A DNA stretch of 64,000 nt, taken from assembly GCF_964340395.1 (NCBI RefSeq), contig NC_135569.1, positions 1,945,123 through 2,009,122 on the forward strand. The letters run 5' to 3'. Numbering within the stretch: the stretch's first letter is position 1; each line of letters begins with the position of its first letter. The stretch comes from Glandiceps talaboti (lineage: Eukaryota > Hemichordata > Enteropneusta > Spengelidae). The translations under genes and the position numbers were made by a program. Of this stretch, positions 28,301 to 39,889 are shown one piece after another. The notes under the pieces are model-generated. The model saw only the letters and a program-made list of their open reading frames with translations, made no database searches and was not told the DNA's origin.

Positions 28301-28429
28301 AGTCGCGATGAACTTCCTCTTCCTCCTCCACGAGCTCTTGGCCAAGTGCCAGAGGACATGGGAGGCAGTCGGCAGTCTTTCCGCATGGCAATGGGAAATC
28401 CGTGTGAATTCTTTGTGGACGTTATGTGA
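2001..28429 (+). CDS. dvl: Segment polarity protein dishevelled (Dvl/Dsh), 3' part; 13 exon positions
   Basis: Cytoplasmic Wnt signal transducer linking Frizzled to the beta-catenin and planar-polarity branches. The exons in this window join to 506 codons plus stop (counting one of two alternative PDZ exons). In order they hold a Ser/Asp segment, a basic stretch (RHKRRKRK, about residues 63-70), a PDZ domain (about 88-182; carboxylate-binding loop FLGI at 103-106), a Ser/Thr linker, a DEP domain (about 259-348; [21 protein letters not shown]) and a tail ending in the family signature [10 protein letters not shown]...FFVDVM. Every junction keeps frame and uses GT-AG. The N-terminal DIX domain is upstream of the window. 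The linker between PDZ and DEP and the C-terminal tail are shorter than in vertebrate paralogues. Family assignment is near certain; exon edges were read by eye. Confidence 0.97.
2131..2370. repeat. Two-copy repeat with X-box-like palindromes
   Basis: Copies begin at 2131 and about 2282 and share TATAGCAACCATTGCCATGG and later ATGGACTTCCCAAAT. The first holds the palindrome GTTGCTATAGCAAC (2132-2145). Both hold ATTGCCATGGAAAC (2147-2160 and 2298-2311), close to the RFX X-box. Confidence 0.6.
3105..3274. repeat. CACG and CA microsatellite
   Basis: A (CACG)n block about 3113-3160 is followed by a mixed stretch and an uninterrupted CA run about 3205-3274. The long open frames across it on both strands are repeat artefacts. 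Confidence 0.95.
5033..5104. repeat. CA microsatellite
   Basis: Uninterrupted CA dinucleotide run of about 70 bp. Confidence 0.95.
5583..5632. repeat. TTGGG pentanucleotide repeat
   Basis: About nine copies of GGTTG. It resembles telomeric DNA only superficially (unit is not TTAGGG). Confidence 0.9.
6505..6750. repeat. Three tandem copies of an about 84-bp unit
   Basis: Each copy holds TTGCAAAACTTTTATGTT (or a close variant), AGTAGTC and TTCATTGAAAAGTTTAAG. Copies diverge slightly, the third most. Confidence 0.8.
6841..7136. repeat. Perfect 148-bp tandem duplication
   Basis: Copy one is 6841-6988 and copy two 6989-7136. Reading along both I saw no difference. Each begins GGTGGTTAGGACTAGG and ends GAATGAATCAAATAT. 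Confidence 0.9.
7848..7947 (+). CDS. dvl: dvl exon e2 (Ser-rich and basic stretch)
   Basis: Acceptor TTTACAG, donor GTAAGT. It encodes [18 protein letters not shown] followed by the basic [12 protein letters not shown] segment that precedes PDZ in the family. It enters with one base completing a Ser codon and ends in phase 0. Confidence 0.95.
8717..9000. mobile_element. Short hAT-like MITE, relative of 58351-59758
   Basis: It begins CAGGGCTCAAAATTAAC, the terminus also seen inverted at 59742-59758. The body shares the paired segments around GGGCTACCA and TTTTCAGTTCATGAATAT with that element in opposite orientation. The right end, near GGTTAATTTCCTG, is diverged. No target duplication was found. 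Confidence 0.55.
9923..10121. mobile_element. Palindromic MITE, TIR CTGTAAACC, TA flanks
   Basis: Left end CTGTAAACCTAGATATTTTC and right end GAAAATTTCCAGGTTTACAG are inverted copies flanked by TA (9921-9922 and 10122-10123). A second member lies at 18427-18616. TA flanks suggest a Tc1/mariner-type target, but no transposase is present. Confidence 0.75.
10970..11330. repeat. Four tandem copies of an about 88-bp unit
   Basis: The marker TTTGAGATAGT recurs at about 10986, 11072, 11161 and 11250 (periods 86-89). Units also share GACAGAAAGACAGCAG. The overlapping minus-strand open frames are artefacts of the repeat. Confidence 0.85.
11690..11975. repeat. About five tandem copies of an about 53-bp unit
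   Basis: The core ACAGGGACATGTGGGTTTT followed by CAGCTATTTTCAAATCAT recurs with drift. Confidence 0.75.
14273..14342 (+). CDS. dvl: dvl exon e3 (start of PDZ)
   Basis: Acceptor TTTTTTTCACAG, donor GTAAGT. The 70-nt exon encodes [20 protein letters not shown] and LNL, the family-specific lead-in and first strand of PDZ. Ends in phase 1. Confidence 0.95.
14343..15616 (+). other. dvl intron 3
   Basis: No exon. Holds a single minus-oriented copy (about 14555-14650) of the repeat that is tandemly expanded at 41321-41706, and a degenerate 22-24-bp repeat with CCCAGGCCACCATTTAGC (15015-15155). Confidence 0.75.
14555..14650 (-). repeat. Dispersed 96-bp repeat, single copy
   Basis: On the minus strand it reads GATAGGGGAACACCAAATTT ... 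GTGTCACTAGAAATTGTGTG ... TTAGAGGGCACAC, matching the units of the 41.3-kb array. Confidence 0.8.
15617..15704 (+). CDS. dvl: dvl exon e4 (PDZ, ligand-binding loop)
   Basis: Acceptor CAACAG, donor GTAAGT. It encodes [20 protein letters not shown] followed by IYVGSIMK. The FLGI loop that grips the Frizzled or other ligand is intact. Confidence 0.96.
15705..16291 (+). other. dvl intron 4
   Basis: No exon. It contains the tRNA-derived SINE (15805-16010); the rest is unremarkable AT-rich sequence. Confidence 0.8.
15805..16010 (+). mobile_element. tRNA-derived SINE
   Basis: The head carries a pol III A box (TGGCCAAGTGG) and a perfect B box (GGTTCGAACCCC) about 40 bp apart. It is followed by a non-tRNA body with the motif GGTACTCCGGTTTCCTCT. 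Plus orientation, in dvl intron 4. No clear target duplication or poly(A) tail was seen. Confidence 0.8.
16292..16343 (+). CDS. dvl: dvl exon e5 (PDZ)
   Basis: Acceptor CTTGCAG, donor GTAAAT. The 52-nt exon encodes [17 protein letters not shown], near-identical to the family consensus for the middle of PDZ. Ends in phase 0. Confidence 0.96.
16344..17751 (+). other. dvl intron 5
   Basis: No exon. Holds three copies of a 32-bp unit (about 16609-16703, TCTATGGCAAACTGTG) and three copies of a 54-bp unit (about 17467-17625, TGACCAATAGAAGAATTATG). The 3' end is pyrimidine-rich before the acceptor CTATCTAG. Confidence 0.8.
17752..17828 (+). CDS. dvl: dvl exon e6a, alternative PDZ exon (first of a duplicated pair)
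   Basis: 77 nt, acceptor CTATCTAG, donor GTGAGT, entering phase 0 and leaving with two bases. It encodes [20 protein letters not shown] then AVQTPG: the strand and ligand-groove helix (alpha-B) at the end of PDZ. It has the same length and phase as e6b, which starts 66 nt downstream. It differs from e6b at four residues (A/L, N/T, A/V, T/K). Using both would shift the frame, so they are read as mutually exclusive. Confidence 0.9.
17895..17971 (+). CDS. dvl: dvl exon e6b, alternative PDZ exon (second of the pair)
   Basis: 77 nt, acceptor TCAACAG, donor GTGAGT, same phases as e6a. It encodes [20 protein letters not shown] then VVQKPG. The ending VVQKPG is closer to the usual Dishevelled IVHKPG than e6a, so this is probably the ancestral version. 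Silent differences from e6a dominate, which argues that both are under protein-level constraint. Confidence 0.9.
17972..18734 (+). other. dvl intron 6
   Basis: No exon. Contains several CCATGGTAAC-like motifs (18160-18320) and a TA-flanked palindromic MITE (18427-18616). Ends with a T-rich tract and TTTTACAG. Confidence 0.8.
18427..18616. mobile_element. Palindromic MITE, second member of the CTGTAAACC family
   Basis: Left end TGGTAAACCGGGAAATTTTC and right end ATATCCAGGTTTACGA are inverted; TA flanks at 18425-18426 and 18617-18618. Shares ATTTTCGCTA and CTTGTACAT blocks with 9923-10121 in inverted order. Confidence 0.65.
18735..18802 (+). CDS. dvl: dvl exon e7 (end of PDZ)
   Basis: Acceptor TTTTACAG, donor GTGAGT. 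It encodes [20 protein letters not shown] and PR, the last PDZ strand and the conserved CWDP motif. Ends in phase 1. Confidence 0.96.
18860..19260 (+). repeat. Dispersed 0.4-kb repeat with internal hairpin
   Basis: Holds CCTAAGGGGCCTTTGTCACT, a direct second copy of that block, then AATGAAGAAAAATAT and CATTCCATATTTTCTGTT. Same order and orientation at 52560-52870; shorter related pieces lie at 33855-33905 and 41800-41920 (inverted). Confidence 0.7.
19370..19965. repeat. Degenerate array of CCAATCA units
   Basis: CCAATCA followed by AATCAAAAC, AAAGCAAAGC or GAACAAAGC and CACTTT recurs about twenty times at 20-30-bp spacing. CCAAT-box-like by sequence only. Confidence 0.8.
21000..21330. repeat. 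CAGT tetranucleotide microsatellite, compound
   Basis: Several (CAGT)n runs separated by related interruptions; a longer block with GCCACTAAGTCTGTCACTG occurs twice. Confidence 0.92.
22263..22542. repeat. GA, GACAGA and TGTA microsatellites in series
   Basis: (GA)n about 22265-22318, (GACAGA)n to about 22352, and (TGTA)n about 22402-22541. Open frames across it (MYVC repeats) are artefacts. Confidence 0.95.
22758..22817 (+). CDS. dvl: dvl exon e8 (post-PDZ linker)
   Basis: Acceptor GATACAG, donor GTAAGT. Encodes [19 protein letters not shown], the conserved segment just after PDZ. Enters and leaves in phase 1. Confidence 0.95.
22818..23970 (+). other. dvl intron 8
   Basis: About 1.15 kb with no exon and no strong repeat seen; a short direct repeat with GCTAGCATTGTCCT occurs at about 23552 and 23596. 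Confidence 0.7.
23971..24078 (+). CDS. dvl: dvl exon e9 (Ser/Thr linker before DEP)
   Basis: Acceptor CATTTCAG, donor GTAAGT. Encodes [18 protein letters not shown] followed by a Ser/Thr-rich [18 protein letters not shown] segment, matching the STITSTSSSITSSIP-type linker of other family members. The proline-rich SH3-binding part found in vertebrate proteins is not evident. Confidence 0.93.
24344..24478 (+). CDS. dvl: dvl exon e10 (start of DEP)
   Basis: Acceptor TTGACAG, donor GTAAGT. Encodes [20 protein letters not shown] then [19 protein letters not shown] and SNAFI, the first helix of DEP and the preceding strand. Phase 1 at both ends. Confidence 0.96.
24479..25038 (+). other. dvl intron 10 with an octamer-like degenerate array
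   Basis: No exon. About ten copies of CATTTGCATATTTATGACAT variants (24640-24990), spaced 35-60 bp, several with the POU octamer ATTTGCAT. Ends TTTCCTGACAG. Confidence 0.8.
25039..25206 (+). CDS. dvl: dvl exon e11 (core of DEP)
   Basis: Acceptor CCTGACAG, donor GTAAGT. Encodes [39 protein letters not shown] and [16 protein letters not shown]. This is the membrane-docking and Frizzled-binding DEP core and is almost invariant in the family. Confidence 0.97.
25207..25511 (+). other. dvl intron 11
   Basis: A 305-nt intron. Holds four or five degenerate copies of a unit with CCCCTAACTGACA (25330-25495). Confidence 0.75.
25512..25736 (+). CDS. dvl: dvl exon e12 (post-DEP Pro/Gly/Ser region)
   Basis: Acceptor TGTACAG, donor GTAAGC. 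Encodes [20 protein letters not shown], then [17 protein letters not shown] and a Tyr/Gly/Ser-rich stretch ending [11 protein letters not shown]. The DQDTLAPLP motif is a family landmark right after DEP. Confidence 0.95.
25737..28184 (+). other. dvl intron 12 (2.4 kb)
   Basis: No exon recognised. Holds degenerate repeats with GCAAGTTAGGGGGTGAG (25915-26190), an about 80-bp dispersed segment with TTTATTTCACCAGATAACA (26445-26525; second copy 42593-42675), and an AT-rich degenerate array with AAAGTACACCTCCAAATTG (27040-27460). Confidence 0.75.
27040..27460. repeat. Degenerate AT-rich tandem array
   Basis: Units of about 50-60 bp with AAAGTACACCTCCAAATTG, AAAAAGTTGCAAA and TTTGCAAAA. Open frames on both strands here are artefacts of lysine/asparagine-rich codons. 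Confidence 0.7.
28185..28429 (+). CDS. dvl: dvl exon e13 (C-terminus and stop)
   Basis: Acceptor ATCCACAG. Encodes [20 protein letters not shown], an acidic/Ser stretch, [18 protein letters not shown] and the terminal [18 protein letters not shown] then VDVM and TGA at 28427-28429. The C-terminal block is diagnostic of Dishevelled and contributes to PDZ-masking and co-receptor contacts in studied homologues. Confidence 0.97.
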
Positions 28430-28957
28430 ATGTTGTTTATTATACTGATGGACTTTTGATGAGTACATATTGTCTGAGTGCCAGCAAGGCATTAGCACCA
28501 GCTTAGTAGTTTGAAAAACAATCTTTGCATGTTCAAAAAAAACAAAAAAAAACGAGACTACTTTTAGTCCTTATCTCCTGTCAGTGGGTTAGTGTACAAA
28601 CTTCTATCTATATGTGTGTGGGACCAGCAGATTAATTTATGCAAGGAATACCACATATAGGATCATAGCAACTGCAAGAAGACAACAGAGGGATCACATT
28701 TACCAGATACCACCAGATGAAATCAACAGCCAGTGTTTTTTTGTTATCGTAGAGTATATGTAGTTTGATGTTTAGTTGATTGGCAAAGAAGTGCTTACAG
28801 TTTTGAGGAAAGACCTACACAAGAACTATGCAACTTGTTTGCCAAATTTCACTGCAGCACTGGCACCTGGGAAGTATTAGAAACAGTAATGTGTGCGCAA
28901 TGTGTGTACACACTTACCGTAATGTTGTTCCTTGTAACTGTTCTTAGTATTGTAACA

Positions 28958-29068
28958 GTTGATGTGTTTATCTGCACCCCTCCCCCTCAACCCAGTTGAT
29001 GTGTTTATCTGCACCCCTCCCCCTCAACCCAGTTGATGTGTTTATCTGCACCCCTCCCCCTCAACCCA
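28958..29068. repeat. Three tandem 37-bp units in the dvl 3' UTR region
   Basis: Each unit holds GTTGATGTGTTTATCTGCAC followed by CCCTCCCCCTCAACCCA. Confidence 0.9.
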
Positions 29069-31429
29069 AGGTCTCATAACTGAAATGTTGAATTTATAAA
29101 CAAAAATATTTTACTCTTTGCATCGCCTGTATATGAAATATTACTAAATCGCAAACTGAGAAATACCCATGCCATGTTTTTGTTTCCGTTCAATCATTTA
29201 AACAAAAAGTCTAGCCACAAGGGCTTCCAAGCTAGCAGTCAAGCAAATAGACAAAGCAGTGCCAAATGCCATATGACGCTTTGTGTTGCCATGGTTACAA
29301 TTTCTGAATTATAGCTATCATTTAGTATATGTACATAGGCTTTTGAAAGAAATACTTATGGGAGAGTTTGGTACTTGAGAGAAAACAAATCTTACGTTAC
29401 TCATTTTTTTGCCAGCTATTGTCTGTATATTCAATTTCCTTCTTGTGAGGAATTTATTCTACCACTTAATATGAATTTGAGTATTTATGTAAACTCATGA
29501 AAATTAAAAAAAATAGAATTGTAAGGCTTGGTGCCAACCCCTTCGTACACAACTTCCAATCATGTCCATGGAAATACCAGGTTCCACATTCATTCATTCA
29601 TGTTGTTGCCTTAACGACTGAAATATTGTCTCTTATTTTGTGAAAGCTGTTTGCTAAATCTGTTTGTTACATTCTGCAGCAAAAACAACAGCTTGATATG
29701 ATATCCACCTAATATTTTACCATTTACAAGATGTGATGAATGAGAGGGATTTTATCATTCTTGATCCATGAGCAGCCATATTGTATTTAACATTGTGGCA
29801 CAAACATCTACCAAACAATTAAACATCAACGATTGGCCATTTTGGATTTTGAGTCAAGTGTACCGAACATACAGACAGCAGCCATTTTGGATTTTATTCG
29901 GTCTGAACATATTTTGCCCTTTTGCTCAGAATAGCTAATAAAATTCACTTCTGGGGACATCTTTATGTGAGGAACTTCAGCAAAACAGTATTGAAGATTA
30001 ATTGTTTATTGTGCATGTATCCGTAAGTTGTTGAAATATGTAAACATCACAATGAAGAAATTACACCCCAATACACTTGTTCCTTCACCATGTTTTAGTT
30101 GTAAATGAAATTTAATGATAGTATGTCATGTACAATATACAGTCTGTAGTTTCCACTACAACAGAGTAAAGACATAAAGTGAGTTTTCAGAGGTTGTTTC
30201 TTGAGATTTATCGCAGTCTTGTGAAATTTACTCTAGCATCCAGCATTTGAAATCGCAGAGTACTGAGATTGAAATGACAGTGACATGAGTGAGGGCCTGG
30301 TATATACAGAAATGATAATTAATGTGCAGAATTCATAGCAAGACAGCAAACTGTTTGTAAAATAAGTTGCATTTGAAAAAATGTGCAAACATCTGTGATG
30401 TGGAATATACTTGTCGTACAGCTGTCTTTATAAGCCAACAATTTTCTGCATTTGATGAGAAAAAATTGCAAAATATTTGAACATCTATGATCCTGGAACA
30501 TTTCGAAGACTTGTTGTACACCTGTTTTTTTTAGGCAACAATTTTCTGCATTTTGCTAAAATATTTTACAGCGGCAAATTTAGTAACAAAAAAAGAATGA
30601 AAAGAAAAATTTGCAAAGATCAAGACTACGCTAAGCTGACAGGGGTATACAAATTTGTATATTTTAATAATAAAAAATGTATCGCAGTCAGACACATAGT
30701 AGGTCTTGTTATGTATTTGTGGTAATATATGGAATTGAGAAAGCTGGCTGTATATTAACGTAACTTTAATGTATCCTTTTAGTTTTTTTGTAAAAGTAAT
30801 CCATGTTATCCATTCAGTTGTAGAACAGAAGTCTGTAGAGACTTGTGTCCAAGTATTTATTGTACTATTAATAACAAAAAAAACCTGTATTTTCTGAAAT
30901 TCTACAGACAAAAAAAAAGCTTGAGAGCTTGAAGCTTTCGTTGACTAATGCAGACAAAGCAGCTGTCTGTAAACGTGTGTGTTCCCTGGATGAAAAAGAG
31001 ACAGCAAAAACAGCACATTAAATAGTGATATGAAATTCTATGGTGACAAAACCCCAACAGATTAATCATGTAATTTTGGCGATAGACTGGTGTATATTTG
31101 CATGTGTTCTGGGCCAGGTCTCAGCACACGTATGACAGAAATTTATAGATGTTATTCTTGTGTAGAAAGAGTAAAAAATACAAAAGTGTGTGTATATGTG
31201 TCCTCCATGACTATATTTCCTCCTTGCTACCGAGCGTTTTTTGACATTGGTAAAATATGAAATGTCATTTATTATAAACATTTCATCTGTATTTGTAGAG
31301 TTCATTGGTCTTGTAAACTTACCTTATTCTGTGTCCTTTTTATGTCAGTACAAGGCCCCATGGAATGAATTGCAGTTGTACAGATATATAGACACCATTT
31401 TGTGTTCATGTGATATTCACATGGAATGT

Positions 31430-31820
31430 ACTTGATAGTCATGGTGTAATCACATGTCTGCCATGCGTTACTCATGCATTGATCTTGTAATATACATGGT
31501 GTGATGGCTGTGACCATGTGATAGATATGTGGTCACATGGCCATCACACCCCAATCATGTGCTAATCATGTGATATGTATTGTGATGGCGGTATGATCAC
31601 ATGTCTATCACACCCCAATCATGTGCTAATCATGTGGCATGTATTGTGATCACAAATCTAAGACATGCACTGATCATATGATGTGACGGATAATATGGTA
31701 GGTTTGCGATCACTCCACAATCACTCTCTAACCATGTACTGACCATGTGATACATACTTTGTGATAGATATGTGGTCATGTGCCTATCACTCCTTAATCA
31801 TGCACTGATCATGTGACATA
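31430..31820. repeat. Degenerate array rich in ATCATGTG
   Basis: Loose units of 60-80 bp with CCAATCATGTGCTAATCATG, TGTGATAGATATGTGGTCAC and CACTCC. About ten CATGTG E-box hexamers. Confidence 0.75.
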
Positions 31821-32327
31821 CATATCAAGGATAGAATGGCTCCACATTAGATTAAAAAAACTCTCCAAAACTGTCAGGTTCTCTTAACGCTTACTCAGTC
31901 AATCACTTGTTGTTTGAAAATAGTTTTATTTATCTCCCACACTCTGATATCCAACTACAGATTGATTCTATGCGGCCTTTCATTTGTAAATTGTGTTGTT
32001 GTTTTTTCATACCTAAACTTGGGCTCATTAATCTAGCCACAACATTGTAATTATGCATGTTACTCAATCTCAGCTTACATCTTTCAAAAGTTTTATTTTA
32101 AGAAATTTTTTGTAAAGCTTATAATAGCAAAGGAGACCTGACAGTATTTTATTCGTAACTATAAAAATGAAGATTTCCTGTCCTCGTTCTTTTTTTTTTT
32201 CTTTTTCTTTTTTTTTGGTTTTTGCAAATGGTCAAAGTTTCAAAAAAGAGGGCCGAATGGTATGAAATCACCAGTTATTTCTCTGTGTTTTTAAAAACTT
32301 AGAGAGCTGTGAAACAATTTGTTGTAC

Positions 32328-32333
32328 AATAAA
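32328..32333 (+). terminator. Candidate poly(A) signal for dvl
   Basis: AATAAA followed about 25 bp downstream by GU-rich TTGTATGTGTTCATTT. It is immediately before a MITE insertion. Assignment to dvl is by position only. Confidence 0.45.
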
Positions 32334-32381
32334 AGATGTAACACAGAATATACAATTCTTGTATGTGTTCATTTATTACCC

Positions 32382-32698
32382 TAGACTCTCTCACAGTCCT
32401 CGGAGCTTCGCATAAATATCTAAAACTTGGGTTGTTTTGTATGTACCGATATCTACTGCATAATTGTACTCGTATACTGGTATCCCAGTATCCATGTACT
32501 TGCGGCCTCATTGACCACATAGGGCTAACCTTTTCGCCAAACACGACAACAAATGGTTAGCCCTATATGATCGATGGATCGATGCACTACATGGATACTG
32601 GGATACTAGTATACGAGTACAATTATGCAGTAGATACATACAAAACAACTCAAGTTTTAGCTATTTATGCGAAGCACCGAGGACTGTGAGAGAGTCTA
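32382..32698. mobile_element. Palindromic MITE with 8-9-bp target duplication
   Basis: Arms of about 145 bp: left begins TAGACTCTCTCACAGTCCTC, right ends GGACTGTGAGAGAGTCTA. Flanks on both sides read TTATTACCC (32373-32381 and 32699-32707). An 8-9-bp duplication fits hAT or Mutator-type elements. No transposase inside. Confidence 0.85.
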
Positions 32699-33192
32699 TT
32701 ATTACCCCTTGTGAGTAAAGGCCAGCTCAGTTATTTGGGGTTTCTTGTCGTAACATGCTTAAAATGATAGGGTGGTCAGTTGGTAACAAATAAAAAGGTG
32801 GGAAAAATATAAGTTTGTACATTTTGCTGATGTTTTCAATTCGTAATCATACTTTAACAACCTTGCTTTCTAAGAAATGAAAATTAATTAAAGTCAGAAG
32901 AAAACTATGAATCAATGATTTATTAAATTTCTTGAATTTCATTGATAATTGATCATTTTTGTCAAGATATACTTTGTCGTGTCAGATCCTATCATCTATG
33001 ATCTTACAATGTTTTCCAGGTATGGCCATTGAGGGCGCCAATAGGAATGGGGTACATTACCTAATTTGCATAATTTATAATTTTATACTGTGTATGGGCC
33101 TCTACAATTTCAAATGCACTTTAATTTTATCACTAAAACTTAAAACAATGCTTCACCCAAGATTACCAAATGATTGTATTATTCCTTGAGTT

Positions 33193-33371
33193 TCGCTGCC
33201 AGACTCATGACTATCGTCCCTAATCTTGGTATGTATGCCGAGTGGCTTAGCCGTGAGAAGAGAGGGACTTGTCACAAAGTCCCTCACTTCTTGCAGCTTC
33301 GCCATTCAGGGTGCACTTCATGCGCCTTACAAAGCTAAGGGACGATAGTCGCGATTCTGGCAGTGAGACTA
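33193..33371. mobile_element. Small nested-hairpin MITE
   Basis: Outer arms pair CTGCCAGACTC...GACTATCGTCCCT (from 33197) with AGGGACGATAGTC...TCTGGCAG (to 33363). An inner stem pairs GAAGAGAGGGACT with AGTCCCTCACTTCTT. Flanks TTGAGTT at 33186-33192 and 33372-33378 may be the target duplication. Confidence 0.65.
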
Positions 33372-33574
33372 TTGAGTTATCAGCAGGAGAAAAAACATTA
33401 CAAATTATTATTACAAATATTAAGAATTATTGTTACAATAATATTGCCTTTATGGTGTAAAACTTTATACAGGTTATAATGCTAACGTCTTCAGAATCCA
33501 AAGTGTATAAAAATGACTTTATTTCCTGAAGTAGTGTTTTAACTTCCTCCCTTTGTTCTTCTCAAAGTCTATTT

Positions 33575-38348
<4,774 letters not shown>

Positions 38349-39350
38349 GTTGTATGATGTTTTCGTTTACAATAATACGTATTACACTGGCAGGATGTTC
38401 GGACAGAGGTCGGTATTTGTCGGTTGTCCTTGATTCACTCTGTGTACACATACAGTACTGAAGGTGAACGGTGACTAACTAACCAGTTTTGGTACACAAA
38501 CAATATGGCAGTCTCCTAGCAGTGACGCTATTTCAAAGTGCAATAAAACCATATATTTCCTAATCGTATTCAAAATAAAGACCCTTGGGGGATAGAATCG
38601 TCACTGAGGTCAACTTAGACAATTGTTATAAACTACACACACAAATCATCAGCAATTCTCATTAATTTTTCACTAACGTAATGGCGGAATAGAAATTAGA
38701 TAACTTTCAAAATTTCGATAGATATTGAAGTCTGAACAAAGAGAGCCCAGGCTTCGTTATATTTCTTACAACACAAAAAACAAACAAACAAACAAACAAA
38801 CAAACAAAACAGACAGGCAGGCAGGCAGACAGACAGACAAACAAAAACAGTCACACAAACACAAACAAACAAACAAACAAACAAACAAACAAACAACAAC
38901 AACAACAACAACAAACATATCATACTGTGCAAATGTCCATGTGATATTAAAAGCTTATTCCAACAAATCGTAACAATAGTTTAAGTTCATGGTTATCTTG
39001 GTATTAAATAGAAAGCTTGGTTTCCACTGGCACTGTCGTATAATCTATCAATGGGACACGTGTTTTGGAAAACATCTGACGAATCATGCTACTACAAATG
39101 TATCATATGCTCCAGTGTTCTTTCCGTAGAGGTAGAGGAAATGTATTCAAGTCAAAACGTTGTCATATTTAGACTGTAGACAAGGAAAACAACAATCTAA
39201 GAAATACTGCGCATGGTATATATATTATGATGTAGACAAAGTTGATTGAACATAACGATGTGACGTGACTGTGGTGAACGATGAGGGCGCGATATTTTTC
39301 AGTTCAAACGAGACAATGACCGCCATCTTTTACCAGTCTTGGAGCGAAGC
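38349..39350. promoter_or_regulatory. Divergent intergenic region between bsg-like and POM121-like genes
   Basis: About 1 kb separates the two start codons on opposite strands, so it must contain both 5' UTRs and promoters. Holds a CAAA/CAGA microsatellite (38772-38912). No convincing TATA box near either start. A 15-codon upstream ORF (39315-39362) overlaps the POM121-like start in another frame. Confidence 0.5.
38772..38912. repeat. CAAA, CAGG/CAGA and CAA microsatellites
   Basis: (CAAA)n, then GGCAGGCAGACAGACAGAC, then (CAAA)n and (CAA)n. Confidence 0.95.
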
Positions 39351-39889
39351 ATGTCAGATGTGATTCGTGACAGTATGATACATTTTACAAACCGCCGGCT
39401 CTTTTTTATCGGTGGTGAATTTGTACTGATATTGCTGATTTGGTATTTTGTCCAGATAAGGCTCCTGACGTTGATATTATTTTCTGTGTTATGTGCTGTC
39501 CTACTGCACTTATTTTTTCACTTGACTCAAGACGAGGTCGGAGTTGACGACGAGTCTTCACAAATGGTAAGGACAAATCGTAAAATCTCAGCCGATAAAG
39601 AAGAAACGAAGGAAACGACGCAGATTCAGAGTATGAACAGATTTTCACGGTCTCCGATAAAGATCAACAGGCGACCAAGATTTCAACCTAGCCCCGGACC
39701 GTTATTACATTCTCCACGTAGCCCAGGACCTTTATTACAATCTCCACGCTCAGCAGTTGTTTCTCCGGCGACTCCAGTGGATTTACGTGCTAGGGGCCGG
39801 GGGTCTATATTTACCAGCCGACTCCCTCCCGTTCCTGTCAATTCACCCAACTCACCAGGATGGTTATCGGCAAGCTGTTACAATACCAG
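39351..39889 (+). CDS. pom121-like: pom121-like exon 1: membrane anchor and Ser/Pro/Arg region
   Basis: Starts [20 protein letters not shown]. Hydrophobic stretches (17-34, 38-58) are separated only by Gln-Ile-Arg, so they form either a hairpin or one long bent helix. After an acidic patch come repeats [10 protein letters not shown] and [10 protein letters not shown]. Donor GTATGT after two bases of an Arg codon. Confidence 0.88.

Larger units (their letters stand above)
28430..32350 (+). other. Probable dvl 3' UTR and downstream sequence
   Basis: No coding exon seen. The extent of the UTR is inferred: the best poly(A) signal with a GU-rich downstream element is AATAAA at 32328-32333. Inside lie three perfect or near-perfect 37-bp repeats (28958-29068, TGTTTATCTGCACCCCTCC) and an array of ATCATGTG motifs (31430-31820). 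Earlier polyadenylation cannot be excluded. Confidence 0.5.

Noticed and set aside
39339-39350. TTG at 39339 as the POM121-like start
   Set aside because: Not an ATG; the first ATG in this frame is 39351.
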